From positions 62,001 to 126,000 of the forward strand of contig JAEVEX010000049.1 of assembly GCA_016842085.1 (NCBI GenBank): a DNA stretch of 64,000 nt. The letters are read 5' to 3'. A model generated the notes under the pieces. The model made no database searches and was not told where the DNA came from. It saw nothing but the letters and a program-made list of their open reading frames with translations. This document shows positions 6,894-17,135 of this stretch, one piece after another (position 1 is the first letter of the stretch; each line of letters opens with the position of its first letter). The stretch is from Candidatus Thermoflexus tengchongensis. Its GTDB lineage: Bacteria > Chloroflexota > Anaerolineae > Thermoflexales > Thermoflexaceae. Both the position numbers and the translations under genes were made by a program.

Positions 6894-9194
6894 ATGATCA
6901 TCGGCCAGCGCATTCCAATGCGCGACGGTCATCTGAAGGTGACCGGGCGTTTGAAGTTCGGTGCCGACCTCCGGCTCCCCGATCTCCTGTATGCTCGTCT
7001 GGTCCTCAGCCCCTACGCCCACGGCCGCATCCGGCGGATCGAAACGGCGCGTGCCCGGTCGATCCCCGGCGTGGTTGCTGTGGTCACGGCGGCCGATCTG
7101 CCGTGGTTCCAGCGGGAACCCGAGAGCCACGCCCGCGCCCTGCTGGCGTGGGAGCGGGTGGTCTACTACGGCCAGCCGGTGGCGGTGGTGCTGGCGGAGA
7201 GCGAGGCCGCCGCGGCAGACGGGACCGCCCAGGTCGAGGTGGAGATCGATCCCCTTCCTGCCATCGTGGATCCGCTGGAGGCCATGTCCGAGGAGGCCCC
7301 ACGGATCTGGCCGGGCGGCCGCCCCGGGGTGCGATCAGACGCCGGAGCCCACGCGGCGGATGTCGGCGGCCCGGAGGAGACCCCACCCGCCCGACCTGGC
7401 AATGTCTCGGATCACGTCCGCTACACGCGAGGAGATATCGCCCAGGGCTTCCGGGAGGCGGACCTGATCCTGGAGTTCACCTATCGCACATCGTCCGTCC
7501 ATCAGGCTTACATCGAGCCTCATACCACGACAGCGGCCCTGGATCCGGCCACGGAGACGCTGACCATCTGGACCAGCACCCAGGATCCCTTTGGGGTGCG
7601 GGAGGAGGTGGCGGACTTCCTGGGCTGGCCGGAGAACCGGATCCGGGTGGTGCCGACGCCGGTGGGCGGCGGCTTCGGGGGGAAGTTCACCCTGCTGGAA
7701 CCCCTCGTCGCCGCCCTCGCGGTCCACACCCGACGCCCGGTGCGGTTGACGCTGACCCGTCAGGAGGAGTTCCTCATCGGGACGCCGGCCCACGCTTCCA
7801 TCATCACCCTGAAAACCGGCGTGAAGCGGGATGGGACGCTGACGGCCCTCCAGGCCCGGGTGATCTTCGACGCCGGGGCCTTCCCGGGCTCGCCCGCCCG
7901 CATCGCCGCAAATCTGCTCGGGAGCTTCTATCGCTTCCCCCATTATGAGATCGAGGCCTTTGAGGTGCTGACCAACAAGCCCGGGGTCGGCGCGTATCGC
8001 GCGCCGGGTGCGCCCCAGGCCCTCTTCGCCCTGGAATCCCAGATGGATGAGATGGCCCGGCAGCTGGGGCTGGACCCGCTGGAGTTCCGGTTGCGAAATG
8101 TAATGGAGGAAGGGGATGAATTGCCCAGCGGGAAGCGCTATGGCCCCATCGGCCTGCGGGCATGTCTGGAAGCCCTGAGGGAACACCCCATGTGGCGGGA
8201 GCCCCGTCGGGAGCCTGGTGAAGGCATCGGACTGGCGGTGGGCGGCTGGCACGGCGGCCTGGAGCCGGCTGCAGCGATGTGCCATGTGGACCGCGATGGG
8301 GTGGTGCGGATCTATGTGGGGGCGGTGGACCTGCAGGGCACTCACACGGCCATGGCCCAGCTGGCCGCGGAAATCCTAAGGGTGCCGGTGGAACAGGTCC
8401 GCATCCTCCAGGGCGATACCGATATGGCCCCCTATGCCGGGGCCAGCGGGGGCAGCAAAACCACGTATACGGTCGGCCTGGCCGTGCAGCGGGCGGCGGA
8501 GGAGGCTCGCCAGCAGATCCTGCGGATCGCTTCCGAACACCTGGAGGTCGCCCCGGAGGATCTCGAGATCCGCGATGGGCAGATCTACATCCGGGGGGTC
8601 CCGGAGCCCCGAATGAGCATCGGGGAGGTAGCCGGGCTCTCCCAGCGCTTCGGCGGGAAGTTCGAACCGGTGGTTGGCCGCGGCTCCTCCGCTCAGATCG
8701 AACAGGCCCCCGGCTTCGCCGCCATGCTGGTCCGGGTGCGGGTGGACCCCGAGACGGGCCACGTCACGGTACGGGAGGCGGTGATCGCTCAGGATGTGGG
8801 GCGGGCCATCAACCCCCTGCTGATCGAGGGCCAGATGCATGGCGGGGCCGCCCAGGGCCTGGGCTGGGGCCTGTGGGAGGCCCTGCGCTACGATGAGAAC
8901 GGCGTCGCCCTCGCCGCTTCCTTCGTGGATTACGCGCTACCCATTGCGACAGAGGTTCCGCCGATCGAAACCCACATCGTGGAGGTGCCCAGCCCGCATG
9001 GCCCCTTCGGGGCTCGAGGGGTGGGAGAGCCGCCGGTGGTGCCCGGCGCGGCGGCGGTGGCCAACGCCATCCGGGACGCGGTCGGCGTCCGAATCACGGA
9101 GCTGCCCATCACGCCGGAGCGACTGTGGAACACCCTGACCGCCCGGGTGATCGCCGAGACCCGCCTCCGGCATGAGTGGGGGGATCCCCCGTGA
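6894..9194 (+). CDS. Xanthine dehydrogenase-family molybdopterin-binding subunit
   Basis: This 766-residue large subunit belongs to the molybdenum hydroxylase family (xanthine/CO/aldehyde oxidases). Visible signatures are an N-terminal 'GRLKFGADLRLPDLLYARLV' domain, 'VGGGFGGKF' (Moco contact, about residue 260), 'GAYRAPGAPQALFALE' (substrate/Moco loop) and 'GARGVGEPPVVPGAAAVANA' near the C-terminus with the catalytic Glu. The ATG at 6894 has a purine-rich site (GGGGGAAG) 5 bp upstream. The usual FAD and [2Fe-2S] partner subunits are not next to it, so partners must be encoded elsewhere. The CO-dehydrogenase active-site loop with its Cys is not evident. The substrate is unknown. Confidence 0.88.
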   Translation: MIIGQRIPMRDGHLKVTGRLKFGADLRLPDLLYARLVLSPYAHGRIRRIETARARSIPGVVAVVTAADLPWFQREPESHARALLAWERVVYYGQPVAVVLAESEAAAADGTAQVEVEIDPLPAIVDPLEAMSEEAPRIWPGGRPGVRSDAGAHAADVGGPEETPPARPGNVSDHVRYTRGDIAQGFREADLILEFTYRTSSVHQAYIEPHTTTAALDPATETLTIWTSTQDPFGVREEVADFLGWPENRIRVVPTPVGGGFGGKFTLLEPLVAALAVHTRRPVRLTLTRQEEFLIGTPAHASIITLKTGVKRDGTLTALQARVIFDAGAFPGSPARIAANLLGSFYRFPHYEIEAFEVLTNKPGVGAYRAPGAPQALFALESQMDEMARQLGLDPLEFRLRNVMEEGDELPSGKRYGPIGLRACLEALREHPMWREPRREPGEGIGLAVGGWHGGLEPAAAMCHVDRDGVVRIYVGAVDLQGTHTAMAQLAAEILRVPVEQVRILQGDTDMAPYAGASGGSKTTYTVGLAVQRAAEEARQQILRIASEHLEVAPEDLEIRDGQIYIRGVPEPRMSIGEVAGLSQRFGGKFEPVVGRGSSAQIEQAPGFAAMLVRVRVDPETGHVTVREAVIAQDVGRAINPLLIEGQMHGGAAQGLGWGLWEALRYDENGVALAASFVDYALPIATEVPPIETHIVEVPSPHGPFGARGVGEPPVVPGAAAVANAIRDAVGVRITELPITPERLWNTLTARVIAETRLRHEWGDPP

Positions 9195-9197
9195 AAC

Positions 9198-9225
9198 GTA
9201 GGGCAACTGCTTGCAGTTGCCCTAC
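9198..9225. repeat. 28-nt dispersed palindrome, copy 1
   Basis: GTAGGGCAACTG, a CTTG loop and the perfect reverse complement form a 12-bp stem. It lies 4 bp after the molybdopterin-subunit stop and before the aldehyde dehydrogenase. Identical 28-mers occur at 40119 and 63815. There is no T-run after it, so it is not a typical intrinsic terminator. Confidence 0.9.
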
Positions 9226-9283
9226 CCCTTCCCCGGGGTTTGAACCCGGCGGCGGATACCCTATCTTCCTGCAGGAGGGGCGT

Positions 9284-10738
9284 ATGGGGATTGAGGTGCT
9301 GCGGAATTACATCGGTGGCGAGTGGGTGGCCTCAGCGACGGAGACTTTCCTCGAGGTTCGCAATCCCGCCCTGGATGAGGTCATCGCCCGTGTCCCCCTT
9401 TCCACCCCGGAAGAAGTCGATCGCGCGGTCGCTGCGGCTCAGGCTGCTTTCGAGACCTGGCGCCGTCTCCCCATCCAGGTTCGGGCTCGCTATCTCCTCC
9501 GTCTGCGAGATCAGGTGGAACGGCATTTCGACGACCTGGCCCGTACCATCGTCCAGGAGCACGGGAAAACCCTGGAGGAAGCCCGGGGGGAGATGCAGCG
9601 GACCCTGGAGAACATCGAGGCGGCCGCCGGGATGTTCGCCTCATTGATGGGCTATCACACGCCCCAGATCACGGATGGGATCGATGAGGAGTGCATCCTG
9701 GAGCCGGTGGGGGTCTTCTGCTGCATTGCGCCCTTCAATTTCCCCGCCATGATCCCCTCCTGGTTCTTTCCCTATGCCCTGGTGGCCGGAAACACCTACA
9801 TCGTTAAGCCCTCCGAGATCTGTCCCATCACCCAGACCCGTCTCTTCGAGCTGGTCCACGAGGTCGGCTTCCCGCCGGGGGTGATCAACATGGTCCACGG
9901 TGGGAAGGAGGTGGTGGATGCCCTGCTGGCCCACCCGGGGATCGCCGGCGTGTCTTTCGTGGGATCCACGCCTGTTGCGAAATATGTCTACGCGACCGCC
10001 ACCGCCCACGGCAAGCGAGCCCAGTGCCATGGCGGCGCCAAGAACGCGCTGGTGGTCATGCCGGATGCGGATCTGGAACGGACGGTCCCGGCGATCCTCT
10101 CTTCCGCCTTCGGGTCAGCGGGGCAGCGCTGTCTGGCCGGTTCCCTGGTGATCGCCGTGGGGGGGATCCACCGGCCGCTGACGGAGGCCCTGGTGGAAGA
10201 GGCCTCCCGGATCCGGGTAGGTTATGGGCTGGACGAGGGGGTGCAGATGGGGCCGGTGGTTTCCCGCAGGGCCCTGGAGCGGATCCATCGTTACATCGAG
10301 ATCGGCCTGCAGGAAGAGGCGGACCTCGTTCTGGACGGCCGGGGGATCCGGGTGCCCGGGTATCCGAACGGTTACTTCATCGGGCCGACGATCTTCGATG
10401 GCGTGCAGCCGAAGATGACCATTGCCTGTGAGGAGATCTTCGGTCCGGTGCTGGGGATCATTCCGGCAAAGGATCTGGAAGAGGCGCTGGCGATCATCAA
10501 TGGTTCACCCTACGGGAACGCCGCCTCGCTGTTCACCCGCGATGGGAAAGCCGCCCGGGAATTCAAGCTGCGGGTGCGGGCGGGCAATGTGGGGATCAAC
10601 ATCGGCGTGGCCGCTCCCATAGCCCCCTATCCCTTCTCCGGTCAGAAGAACTCCTTTTTCGGCGATCTCCACGGCCAGGGAATGGACACGCTGTATTTCT
10701 TCACCGATCGCAAAGTGGTGATCACCCGGTGGTTTTAG
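9284..10738 (+). CDS. mmsA: Methylmalonate-semialdehyde dehydrogenase (CoA-acylating)
   Basis: This 484-residue aldehyde dehydrogenase of the MmsA/IolA subgroup converts methylmalonate semialdehyde to propionyl-CoA, or malonate semialdehyde to acetyl-CoA. It acts in valine, inositol or beta-alanine breakdown. Diagnostic stretches are 'PFNFPAMIPSWFFPYALVAG' and 'KPSEICPITQTRL' (NAD site). The catalytic Cys is in 'GSAGQRCLAGS' (about residue 285), and the C-terminal 'FSGQKNSFFGDLHGQGMD' is typical of this subgroup. The ATG at 9284 is preceded by GGAGGGG. The B12-binding mutase subunit and MeaB at 52 kb could act later in the same propionyl-CoA route. The closest alternative is a malonate-semialdehyde-specific IolA. 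Confidence 0.9.
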   Translation: MGIEVLRNYIGGEWVASATETFLEVRNPALDEVIARVPLSTPEEVDRAVAAAQAAFETWRRLPIQVRARYLLRLRDQVERHFDDLARTIVQEHGKTLEEARGEMQRTLENIEAAAGMFASLMGYHTPQITDGIDEECILEPVGVFCCIAPFNFPAMIPSWFFPYALVAGNTYIVKPSEICPITQTRLFELVHEVGFPPGVINMVHGGKEVVDALLAHPGIAGVSFVGSTPVAKYVYATATAHGKRAQCHGGAKNALVVMPDADLERTVPAILSSAFGSAGQRCLAGSLVIAVGGIHRPLTEALVEEASRIRVGYGLDEGVQMGPVVSRRALERIHRYIEIGLQEEADLVLDGRGIRVPGYPNGYFIGPTIFDGVQPKMTIACEEIFGPVLGIIPAKDLEEALAIINGSPYGNAASLFTRDGKAAREFKLRVRAGNVGINIGVAAPIAPYPFSGQKNSFFGDLHGQGMDTLYFFTDRKVVITRWF

Positions 10739-10927
10739 AAGGTGTCAGGACTTACACAGGTTGTGCTCCCTTTGGGGAGGTGAGATGGTCCCCAGGAGGA
10801 AGCCAGCGGCGTAACCCCGTGTAAAGCATGTTTGGGGACCAGATGGAAAGCAGATGACGCAGGTCCTGAGAGCATGGAAAAGCCTTCCAGGGAGAAGGGA
10901 TGGGCAGAGGCGGAGAGGCACGGAAAG

Positions 10928-12505
10928 ATGCAGGAGAAAACCTGGATTCTGGCCATCGATCTGGGAACTACTGGGCCGAAGGTGGGTCTGGTTTCGCTGG
11001 AGGGGGAGATCCTGGGCTGGGAGAAGGAGCCAACCCGACTCATCCTTCTCCCCGGCGGGGGAGCGGAACAGGACCCGGCCGAATGGTGGGCGGCGATCCT
11101 CCGGGCCGCTCATCGCCTGCTGGACCCGATCCCGGGAGCTCGAGATCGGATCGCCGCCATTGGATGCACCGGTATGTGGTCCACGCTGGTTCCTGTCGAT
11201 CCTGGCGGCGCTCCGCTCGCGAACGCGATCCTCTGGATGGACACCCGTGGCGCTGAAGAGGTCCAGCGCCTGTGGGGAGGGTTCCCCTCGGTCGCCGGTT
11301 ACCGGCTGGATCGCCTGCTCCTCTGGCTTCGGCTGACGGGCGGAGTTCCCGGCCATTCCGGGAAGGATTCCATTGCTCATCTTCTGTATTTGCGCCGGTA
11401 TCATCCGGAGATCTACCGGGAGACCTGGAAGTTTCTGGAGGCCAAGGATTACCTGAACCTCCGCCTCACAGGATGCGCCGCCGCTTCTTATGATTCCATC
11501 GCCCTTTTCTGGTTGACGGATAACCGGAACATCCGCCGGGTGGATTATCATCCCCGCCTGCTTCAACAGGTGGGGGTGGAACGGGAAAAACTTCCGGACC
11601 TCCGCTCTGCGGTGGAGCTCCTGGGCCCCCTCCGGCCGGAGGCCGCGCGGGATCTGGGCCTTCCTCCCGGGATCCCTGTCATTGTGGGGACCCCGGATGT
11701 CCAGGCCAGCGCCATCGGATCCGGGGCGGTTCGGGACGAGGAACCCCATCTGTATCTGGGGACCTCCTCATGGCTGACCTGCCATGTTCCTTTCCGCAAG
11801 GTCGATCTGATCCGCAACATGACCACTCTTCCCTCCGCGATCCCGGGTCGCTACTTCATCGCGAATGAGCAGGAGACAGCGGGCGCGTGCCTTCAGGTGC
11901 TCCGTGCCATTCTCGAAGATCCGGACCTCTCCCTCGAGCTTCCCGAGCCGGTTCTGGATCAGATCGCCACGCGGGCACCGCCGGGAAGCGCAGGCCTCAT
12001 CTTCGCCCCCTGGTTGTATGGAGAGCGAACGCCGGTGGAGGACCGCTTCCTGCGGGGCGGGTTTTTTAATCTTTCGCTGGGGATTCAACGGGCGCACTTC
12101 ATCCGCGCGGTGTTTGAAGGGGTTGCTTACAACACTCGCTGGTTGCTGGAAGCGGTGGAAGCCTTCCTGGGGCATCGGTTGGAGGCGATCCGGTTCATCG
12201 GGGGAGGGGCTCGATCGGCCGTGTGGGGGCAGATCATGGCGGATGTGCTGAACCGGACGATCCTTCAGGTCCAGGAGCCCCAGCTGGCGGCCCTGCGGGG
12301 TGTGGCCCTGCTGGCCGGAGTCGCCCTGGGCGGATTGACCTGGGAGGCGATTCCAGAGCGGGTGCCCATTGCGGCTGCCTTCCGGCCGGATCCGGCCTAT
12401 CGCGCTCTGTATGATGCGATGTTCCGGGAGTTCCTCGCCTTCTATCGAGCGACCCGCAGGATCTACCGCAGGCTTCAGCGGACCATGGCTGGAGGGATGG
12501 TGTAA
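10928..12505 (+). CDS. FGGY-family carbohydrate kinase (xylulokinase-like)
   Basis: This 525-residue sugar kinase opens with the phosphate-binding '[16 protein letters not shown]'. It has '[17 protein letters not shown]' (substrate loop with Asp), '[15 protein letters not shown]', 'LGTSSWLT' and the C-terminal adenosine motif '[19 protein letters not shown]'. These are FGGY hallmarks and xylulokinase is the nearest look-alike, but the family also phosphorylates ribulose, gluconate, glycerol and others, so the substrate is open. The start at 10928 was preferred because the protein then begins three residues before the conserved strand. An ATG at 10874 would add 18 residues. The next gene begins 13 bp downstream. 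Confidence 0.85.
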   Translation: MQEKTWILAIDLGTTGPKVGLVSLEGEILGWEKEPTRLILLPGGGAEQDPAEWWAAILRAAHRLLDPIPGARDRIAAIGCTGMWSTLVPVDPGGAPLANAILWMDTRGAEEVQRLWGGFPSVAGYRLDRLLLWLRLTGGVPGHSGKDSIAHLLYLRRYHPEIYRETWKFLEAKDYLNLRLTGCAAASYDSIALFWLTDNRNIRRVDYHPRLLQQVGVEREKLPDLRSAVELLGPLRPEAARDLGLPPGIPVIVGTPDVQASAIGSGAVRDEEPHLYLGTSSWLTCHVPFRKVDLIRNMTTLPSAIPGRYFIANEQETAGACLQVLRAILEDPDLSLELPEPVLDQIATRAPPGSAGLIFAPWLYGERTPVEDRFLRGGFFNLSLGIQRAHFIRAVFEGVAYNTRWLLEAVEAFLGHRLEAIRFIGGGARSAVWGQIMADVLNRTILQVQEPQLAALRGVALLAGVALGGLTWEAIPERVPIAAAFRPDPAYRALYDAMFREFLAFYRATRRIYRRLQRTMAGGMV

Positions 12506-12518
12506 ACGAGCGGGAGCG

Positions 12519-14060
12519 ATGGGGATGGAGCGAAAAGGTTGGGCTTTCTGGCCATGGCGGATGATCCTCGCCCTCCGGCAAACCGTGGGGCGCTGGATCC
12601 AGGCGCTTCTCTCCCGGCTTGAACGGCCATTGCGGGCCGTGCCGGGCATGGAGCGCCGCCTGGAGGCCGAGTATGCGGCTGTGCTCCAGGGGCTGGAGCC
12701 GATCCTGAAGCCGTATCAGGATCTCCCGGCCTTCTCCCGGCTTCCACCAGAGGGGGAGGCCCCGGACCGGGTGTTTCAACTTCTCCAGACGCTGGCGGCC
12801 CGGGAGGAGACCCGATGGCGGAAGGGATACGCTTCCGGCGCAGTATATCACGGGGGGGCCGCACATATCGAGTTCCTGAACCGGGTTTATGCGCTTTTCT
12901 CCCAGGCGAACCCCCTCCATCCGGATCTCTGGCCCAGCATCGCCCGATTTGAGGGGGAGATCGTGGCAATGACGGCGCGTATGCTGGGGGCGGATCAGGC
13001 CGATGAAGAGATCGTGGGCACGGTGACCTCATGCGGGACGGAAAGCACCCTGCTGGCGATGAAGGCCTATCGGGACTGGGCGCGAGAGGTCCGGGGGATC
13101 ACCCGGCCGGAGGTTGTGCTGCCCGTTACTGCCCACGCGGCCTTTGAGAAGGCTGCCCATCTCCTCGGCCTTCGCCTGGTTTACACCCCTGTGGATGAGG
13201 GTTATCGGGCGAATGTCCAGGCGATGGCGCGTGCCGTCACACGGCGCACCATCGTGCTGGTGGCATCGGCCCCCTCATTCCCTCATGGCGTGATCGATCC
13301 GATTCCGGAGATCGCCCGGCTGGCCCAGGCGCATGGCATCGGATGTCACGTGGATGCCTGTCTGGGTGGGTTTGTCCTTCCGTGGGCGGAGCGTCTGGGA
13401 TATCCTGTGCCGCCCTTTGATTTCCGGGTGCGCGGGGTGACTTCGATTTCGGTGGATCCCCATAAGTATGGATATGCGCCGAAGGGGATCTCGGTGATCC
13501 TGTATCGAGGAAGGCAGCTTCGCCATTATCAGTATTTCGCGGCTACCGATTGGCCGGGTGGTCTTTATGCGACCCCCACGCTTCTGGGGAGCCGCCCGGG
13601 GGGTCTGATCGCCGCGGCCTGGGCGGCGATGGTCACAATGGGGGAGCAGGGATATCTGGAAGCGACCCGGGCGATCCTGGAGACCGCTGCCCGGATCCGG
13701 GACGGAATCCGTCAGATCCCGGAGCTGGAGATCCTGGGGAACCCCCTCTGGGTGATCGCCTTCACATCGAAGACGATCGATATTTATCGGGTGCTGGAAC
13801 AGATGGGGCGGCGGGGATGGAGCCTGAACGCGCTTCAGCATCCGCCGGCCGTGCATCTGGCGGTCACTCTGCGGCACACCCAGCCAGGGGTGGCTGAGCG
13901 GTTCCTTGGGGATCTTCGGGATAGTGTGGCCTGGGTGCGGGAGCATCCGGAGGAGCGGGGGGAGCTGGCCCCGGTCTATGGAATGGCCGCCACGCTGCCT
14001 TTCCGGGGGGTGGTGCGAGATCTGCTGTATCGGTATCTGGATTTACTGTATGAGGTGTAG
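12519..14060 (+). CDS. PLP-dependent decarboxylase / sphingosine-1-phosphate-lyase-like
   Basis: This 513-residue fold-type I PLP enzyme of the group II decarboxylase family is most like sphingosine-1-phosphate lyases and glutamate decarboxylases. Key features are '[20 protein letters not shown]' (PLP phosphate loop), '[19 protein letters not shown]' (Asp under the pyridine ring) and '[15 protein letters not shown]' (Schiff-base Lys after His). The N-terminal about 60 residues form basic and amphipathic helices before the catalytic domain. It begins 13 bp after the sugar kinase and is probably co-transcribed. It may cleave a phosphorylated amino-alcohol or decarboxylate an amino acid. An ATG two codons on (12525) is an equal alternative start. 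Confidence 0.82.
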   Translation: MGMERKGWAFWPWRMILALRQTVGRWIQALLSRLERPLRAVPGMERRLEAEYAAVLQGLEPILKPYQDLPAFSRLPPEGEAPDRVFQLLQTLAAREETRWRKGYASGAVYHGGAAHIEFLNRVYALFSQANPLHPDLWPSIARFEGEIVAMTARMLGADQADEEIVGTVTSCGTESTLLAMKAYRDWAREVRGITRPEVVLPVTAHAAFEKAAHLLGLRLVYTPVDEGYRANVQAMARAVTRRTIVLVASAPSFPHGVIDPIPEIARLAQAHGIGCHVDACLGGFVLPWAERLGYPVPPFDFRVRGVTSISVDPHKYGYAPKGISVILYRGRQLRHYQYFAATDWPGGLYATPTLLGSRPGGLIAAAWAAMVTMGEQGYLEATRAILETAARIRDGIRQIPELEILGNPLWVIAFTSKTIDIYRVLEQMGRRGWSLNALQHPPAVHLAVTLRHTQPGVAERFLGDLRDSVAWVREHPEERGELAPVYGMAATLPFRGVVRDLLYRYLDLLYEV

Positions 14061-14093
14061 TCCCTGACTGCAGGGAAGGAGTATTGGGGAGGC

Positions 14094-14120
14094 GGGCAGG
14101 CCAGCGAAGGCGGCCTGCCC
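14094..14120. terminator. Hairpin between convergent decarboxylase and glucosidase genes
   Basis: GGGCAGGCC and GGCCTGCCC form a 9-bp stem around a 9-nt loop, midway between two convergent stop codons. No strong T-run follows on either strand. A shared bidirectional terminator is inferred from position. Confidence 0.5.
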
Positions 14121-14160
14121 ACCCCTCAGAATCCCTCACAGGAAAATCCAGGGAAGGCGG

Positions 14161-15891
14161 TCACGAAACCTCCCCCTGCGCATCTCCTGCCAGCTCCACG
14201 ATGGTGATTTCGAACGGCGCGAGGCGCAGCTCCTGCAGGTTTTCCTCCCTTCGTTCAGCGCGGTGCGTGGAGAACAGACAGCGCCCCCACGTCGTAAGGC
14301 CGGTGAGGACCCGGACCGGACGGTCGCTCATGTTCATGGCCACCAGACAGGCCTGGCTGTTCTGAGGAAGGCGGCGTAAGAAGATCAGGGCCTCCTCGGA
14401 ATCCTCCGCCAGGGGCCGATAATCCCCCGCCACCAGCGCAGGGGTCCGCTGGCGCAGATGGATCAGACGTCGATAAAACGAAAACAGCGAATCCGGATCC
14501 TCCAGCTGATCCGCGACGTTTACCCCTTCCGCATAATTGGGGTGCACCGGGAGCCACGGCTGAACCCCCGGCGGACAGAAGCCGGCGTTCGGCGCTCGCG
14601 ACCATTGCATCGGCGTGCGGCATTTGTCCCGCCCGAATCGGGCCCCACGGATCACCGCTTCTTCATGGCTCGTCCCGAACAGCTCCCGCTCCACCTGATA
14701 CCACCAGCGCCCCAGCGGGTCTTTGAATTGGGCGAGATCCGTCAGGATCAGATCTCGCATGCCGATCTCTTCTCCATAGTAAAGGAATGGTGTCCCCCGC
14801 AGGGTGAGCATCAGGGCCGCGGCGATCCGGGCGATTTCGAGATCGTGCTGGCCATCCCCGTATCGGCTGAGGACGCGGGAGAAATCATGGTTGCCCATGG
14901 TGTTGCACGGCCAGGCCCCCGCCGGCATGCCGCTCAGCCGCTCCCGCTGGTTCGCTCGCACGATCGCCGGGGTGAGCCGGGGTGCTTTCATCAGCGGGAA
15001 GTTGAACACCAGGTGCAGCTCATCCTGTCCGTTCCCGTAATAGGCCAGATCCTCCGTCTCCCCAACCAGCACGATGTCCCCATAGGTGTCCACCAGGGCC
15101 CGGAGCTCTCGCATCAGGTCGTGGACCTCAGGCAGGTCTTCCTGGTAGCGGAACATCTCCTGTCGGATGCGCCACAGGCGCTCGCGCTCCGCCTCCTCCG
15201 AAGCGGCGTTCCATGCCTTCAGCCACTCCGGATAGCTCATGGGCGCGGTCTGATCCGGGAGCCCGGGGTCCTCGAAGATCGTCCCCACCGCATCCAGGCG
15301 GAAGCCATCCACCCCCCGCTCCAGCCAGAAGCGCACCACGTCGAACATGGCGCGCTTCACCTCCGGGTTCCGCCAGTTCAGGTCCGGCTGCTCCTTAAAA
15401 AAGAAGTGGTAATAATACTGGCCGGTCCGCGGATCGTATTCCCAGGCGGAGCCCCCGAAGACCGAATACCAGTTGTTGGGCGGCCCGCCGTTCTTCCCAT
15501 CGCGCCAGATATACCAGTCCCGTTTCGGGCTATCCCGGCCGGATCGGGATTCCTGAAACCATGGATGCTGGTCCGAGGTATGGTTGAGGACCAGGTCCAG
15601 GATCACGCGGATGTGGCGGCGGTGCGCTTCATCCAGGAGGCGCTGGAAATCGGCCATGGTGCCGTATTCCGGAGCCACATCCGTGTAATCTGCCACGTCG
15701 TAGCCCCAATCCACCAGCGGCGACGGATAATGGGGGCAGAGCCAGATGGCCTCGATCCCCAGATCCTGGAGGTAATCCAGATGGCGGCGGATCCCCTCGA
15801 GGTCTCCGATGCCATCCCCGCTGGCATCCGCAAAGCTGCGCGGGTAGATCTGATAGAACACCGCCTTCTGCCACCACTTGAGCTCCGGCAT
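14161..15891 (-). CDS. GH13 alpha-glucosidase / oligo-1,6-glucosidase-like
   Basis: This 576-residue alpha-amylase-superfamily enzyme begins 'MPELKWWQKAVFYQIYPRSF', the classic opening of the oligo-1,6-glucosidase and trehalose-type subgroup. The barrel holds 'ILDLVLNHTSDQHPWF', the nucleophile Asp in 'GVDGFRLDAVGTIFED', the acid/base Glu in 'IVLVGETEDLAYY' and the transition-state Asp in 'TMGNHDFSRVLSRYG'. A C-terminal beta domain follows. There is no signal peptide, so it is cytoplasmic. It would hydrolyse imported alpha-glucosides. Trehalose synthase or sucrose hydrolase activity cannot be excluded from sequence alone. The start was chosen by alignment to the family; the open frame extends upstream without family features. 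Confidence 0.88.
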   Translation of the reverse strand: MPELKWWQKAVFYQIYPRSFADASGDGIGDLEGIRRHLDYLQDLGIEAIWLCPHYPSPLVDWGYDVADYTDVAPEYGTMADFQRLLDEAHRRHIRVILDLVLNHTSDQHPWFQESRSGRDSPKRDWYIWRDGKNGGPPNNWYSVFGGSAWEYDPRTGQYYYHFFFKEQPDLNWRNPEVKRAMFDVVRFWLERGVDGFRLDAVGTIFEDPGLPDQTAPMSYPEWLKAWNAASEEAERERLWRIRQEMFRYQEDLPEVHDLMRELRALVDTYGDIVLVGETEDLAYYGNGQDELHLVFNFPLMKAPRLTPAIVRANQRERLSGMPAGAWPCNTMGNHDFSRVLSRYGDGQHDLEIARIAAALMLTLRGTPFLYYGEEIGMRDLILTDLAQFKDPLGRWWYQVERELFGTSHEEAVIRGARFGRDKCRTPMQWSRAPNAGFCPPGVQPWLPVHPNYAEGVNVADQLEDPDSLFSFYRRLIHLRQRTPALVAGDYRPLAEDSEEALIFLRRLPQNSQACLVAMNMSDRPVRVLTGLTTWGRCLFSTHRAERREENLQELRLAPFEITIVELAGDAQGEVS

Positions 15892-16182
15892 GGCAAACCC
15901 TCCAGTCCGGTGGAATAAGAACTTGCACCAGGGAGGAGCACGAGCATCACCAGGTCGTGGCAACTTCGAGACCAGGTTCATACAGGGAGAGGATTTTAAA
16001 GAGGTTCGCAGGGATGGGCAATTGCACCAGCGCAGGACGCGTATGGATTTCCCAATCAGGGGCCTCGCTTGATCCTGCGGTGGGGGGAGAAGCCCTTTGC
16101 CTCCTGAAAGCTCCAGGCGGCCCATATCCGGAAGGCATAACGGAGCAACGGAGCAAGGCGTGAATCGCCTTGCGCGGCGGGC

Positions 16183-16902
16183 TCATTCTTTCTGGAACAG
16201 GCCCACCAGATGGATCCGCCATCCGCGAAGCGGGGGCAGGGCCGTGAGGCGTTCGTAGAGCGCGGCCAGGGCGAACAGCAAAGGGTGGAAGGCCAGATAG
16301 GTGGGGTCTTCGATCTCGAACCAGGCGATCTCCCGCAGGCCCGCTTCGTGGAGGAGGCGGCGCAGCTTCCCCGGGGTGTTGGCTCGATAGAAGACCGGGA
16401 AGGTATCCTGAGGAGCACGGCCGTAGAGGCGCTCCACCAGAGAAGGCCGCAATCTCTGGGGGATCCAGCGCCCGAGGATCATCAAAGGATGACGCACATT
16501 TGGGGTCAGCAGGAGGAAATGACCTCCGGGCCTCAGGGTGCGAACGATTTCCTGAAAAACCCGCTTCGGTTCCGGAAGGTGTTCAATCACCCAGGTGCAG
16601 AGAATCAAATCGAATGTATGCATCGGGAACGGCAGCGTTTCCAGTTGAGCCTGGACGCGAAGCGATAAGAGCGGATTCCCCCTCAGGGAGGGGAAATCCT
16701 GATCCACCCCGACCGCCAGACCCACCCGATCCTGAAAGCGACCCAGGACCCCAAACCGGCCGCATCCGGCGTCCAGCGCCCGGGTGGCTGGAGTGAGGAG
16801 CGGCTCCAGCAGGGCGTTGAAGACCTCCCCGGCGGGCCGCCAGCCCGGCCGTTGCGCCCGATATCGGGCTCGATAGAGCTCCTGGCGGGAGAGATCGAGC
16901 AT
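16183..16902 (-). CDS. Class I SAM-dependent methyltransferase
   Basis: This 239-residue methyltransferase of the methyltransf_11/UbiE type has motif I 'ALDAGCGRFGVLGRF' (about 41-55), acidic motif II 'AVGVDQDF', 'FDLILCTWVIEHLPEP' and 'GGHFLLLTPNVRHPLM'. The C-terminal region is hydrophobic and aromatic, as in lipid- or glycan-modifying members. It stands alone between the glucosidase and the HIT gene. The substrate cannot be assigned. Confidence 0.82.
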   Translation of the reverse strand: MLDLSRQELYRARYRAQRPGWRPAGEVFNALLEPLLTPATRALDAGCGRFGVLGRFQDRVGLAVGVDQDFPSLRGNPLLSLRVQAQLETLPFPMHTFDLILCTWVIEHLPEPKRVFQEIVRTLRPGGHFLLLTPNVRHPLMILGRWIPQRLRPSLVERLYGRAPQDTFPVFYRANTPGKLRRLLHEAGLREIAWFEIEDPTYLAFHPLLFALAALYERLTALPPLRGWRIHLVGLFQKE

Positions 16903-17135
16903 GAGAGGACCGAAGCGGCGATAAGGGAAAAGAATGGATGGCGTTCCCTCTCCTTTTTTTACATCCAGCTGCTCGTCAGAGGAAACCGGCGATGGATGGT
17001 AGGGGGCTCCAAAAAGCTCTGCTGGATGGGCGGTGGGGCGTAGCGATGGAGAGGGGACTCCCGCGTATGCCTGGCGTGATCCGGGGAGGAGAGTAAAAAT
17101 GGTTGAGAGAGGATCTTCCCCTGGGAGGAGCGTGG

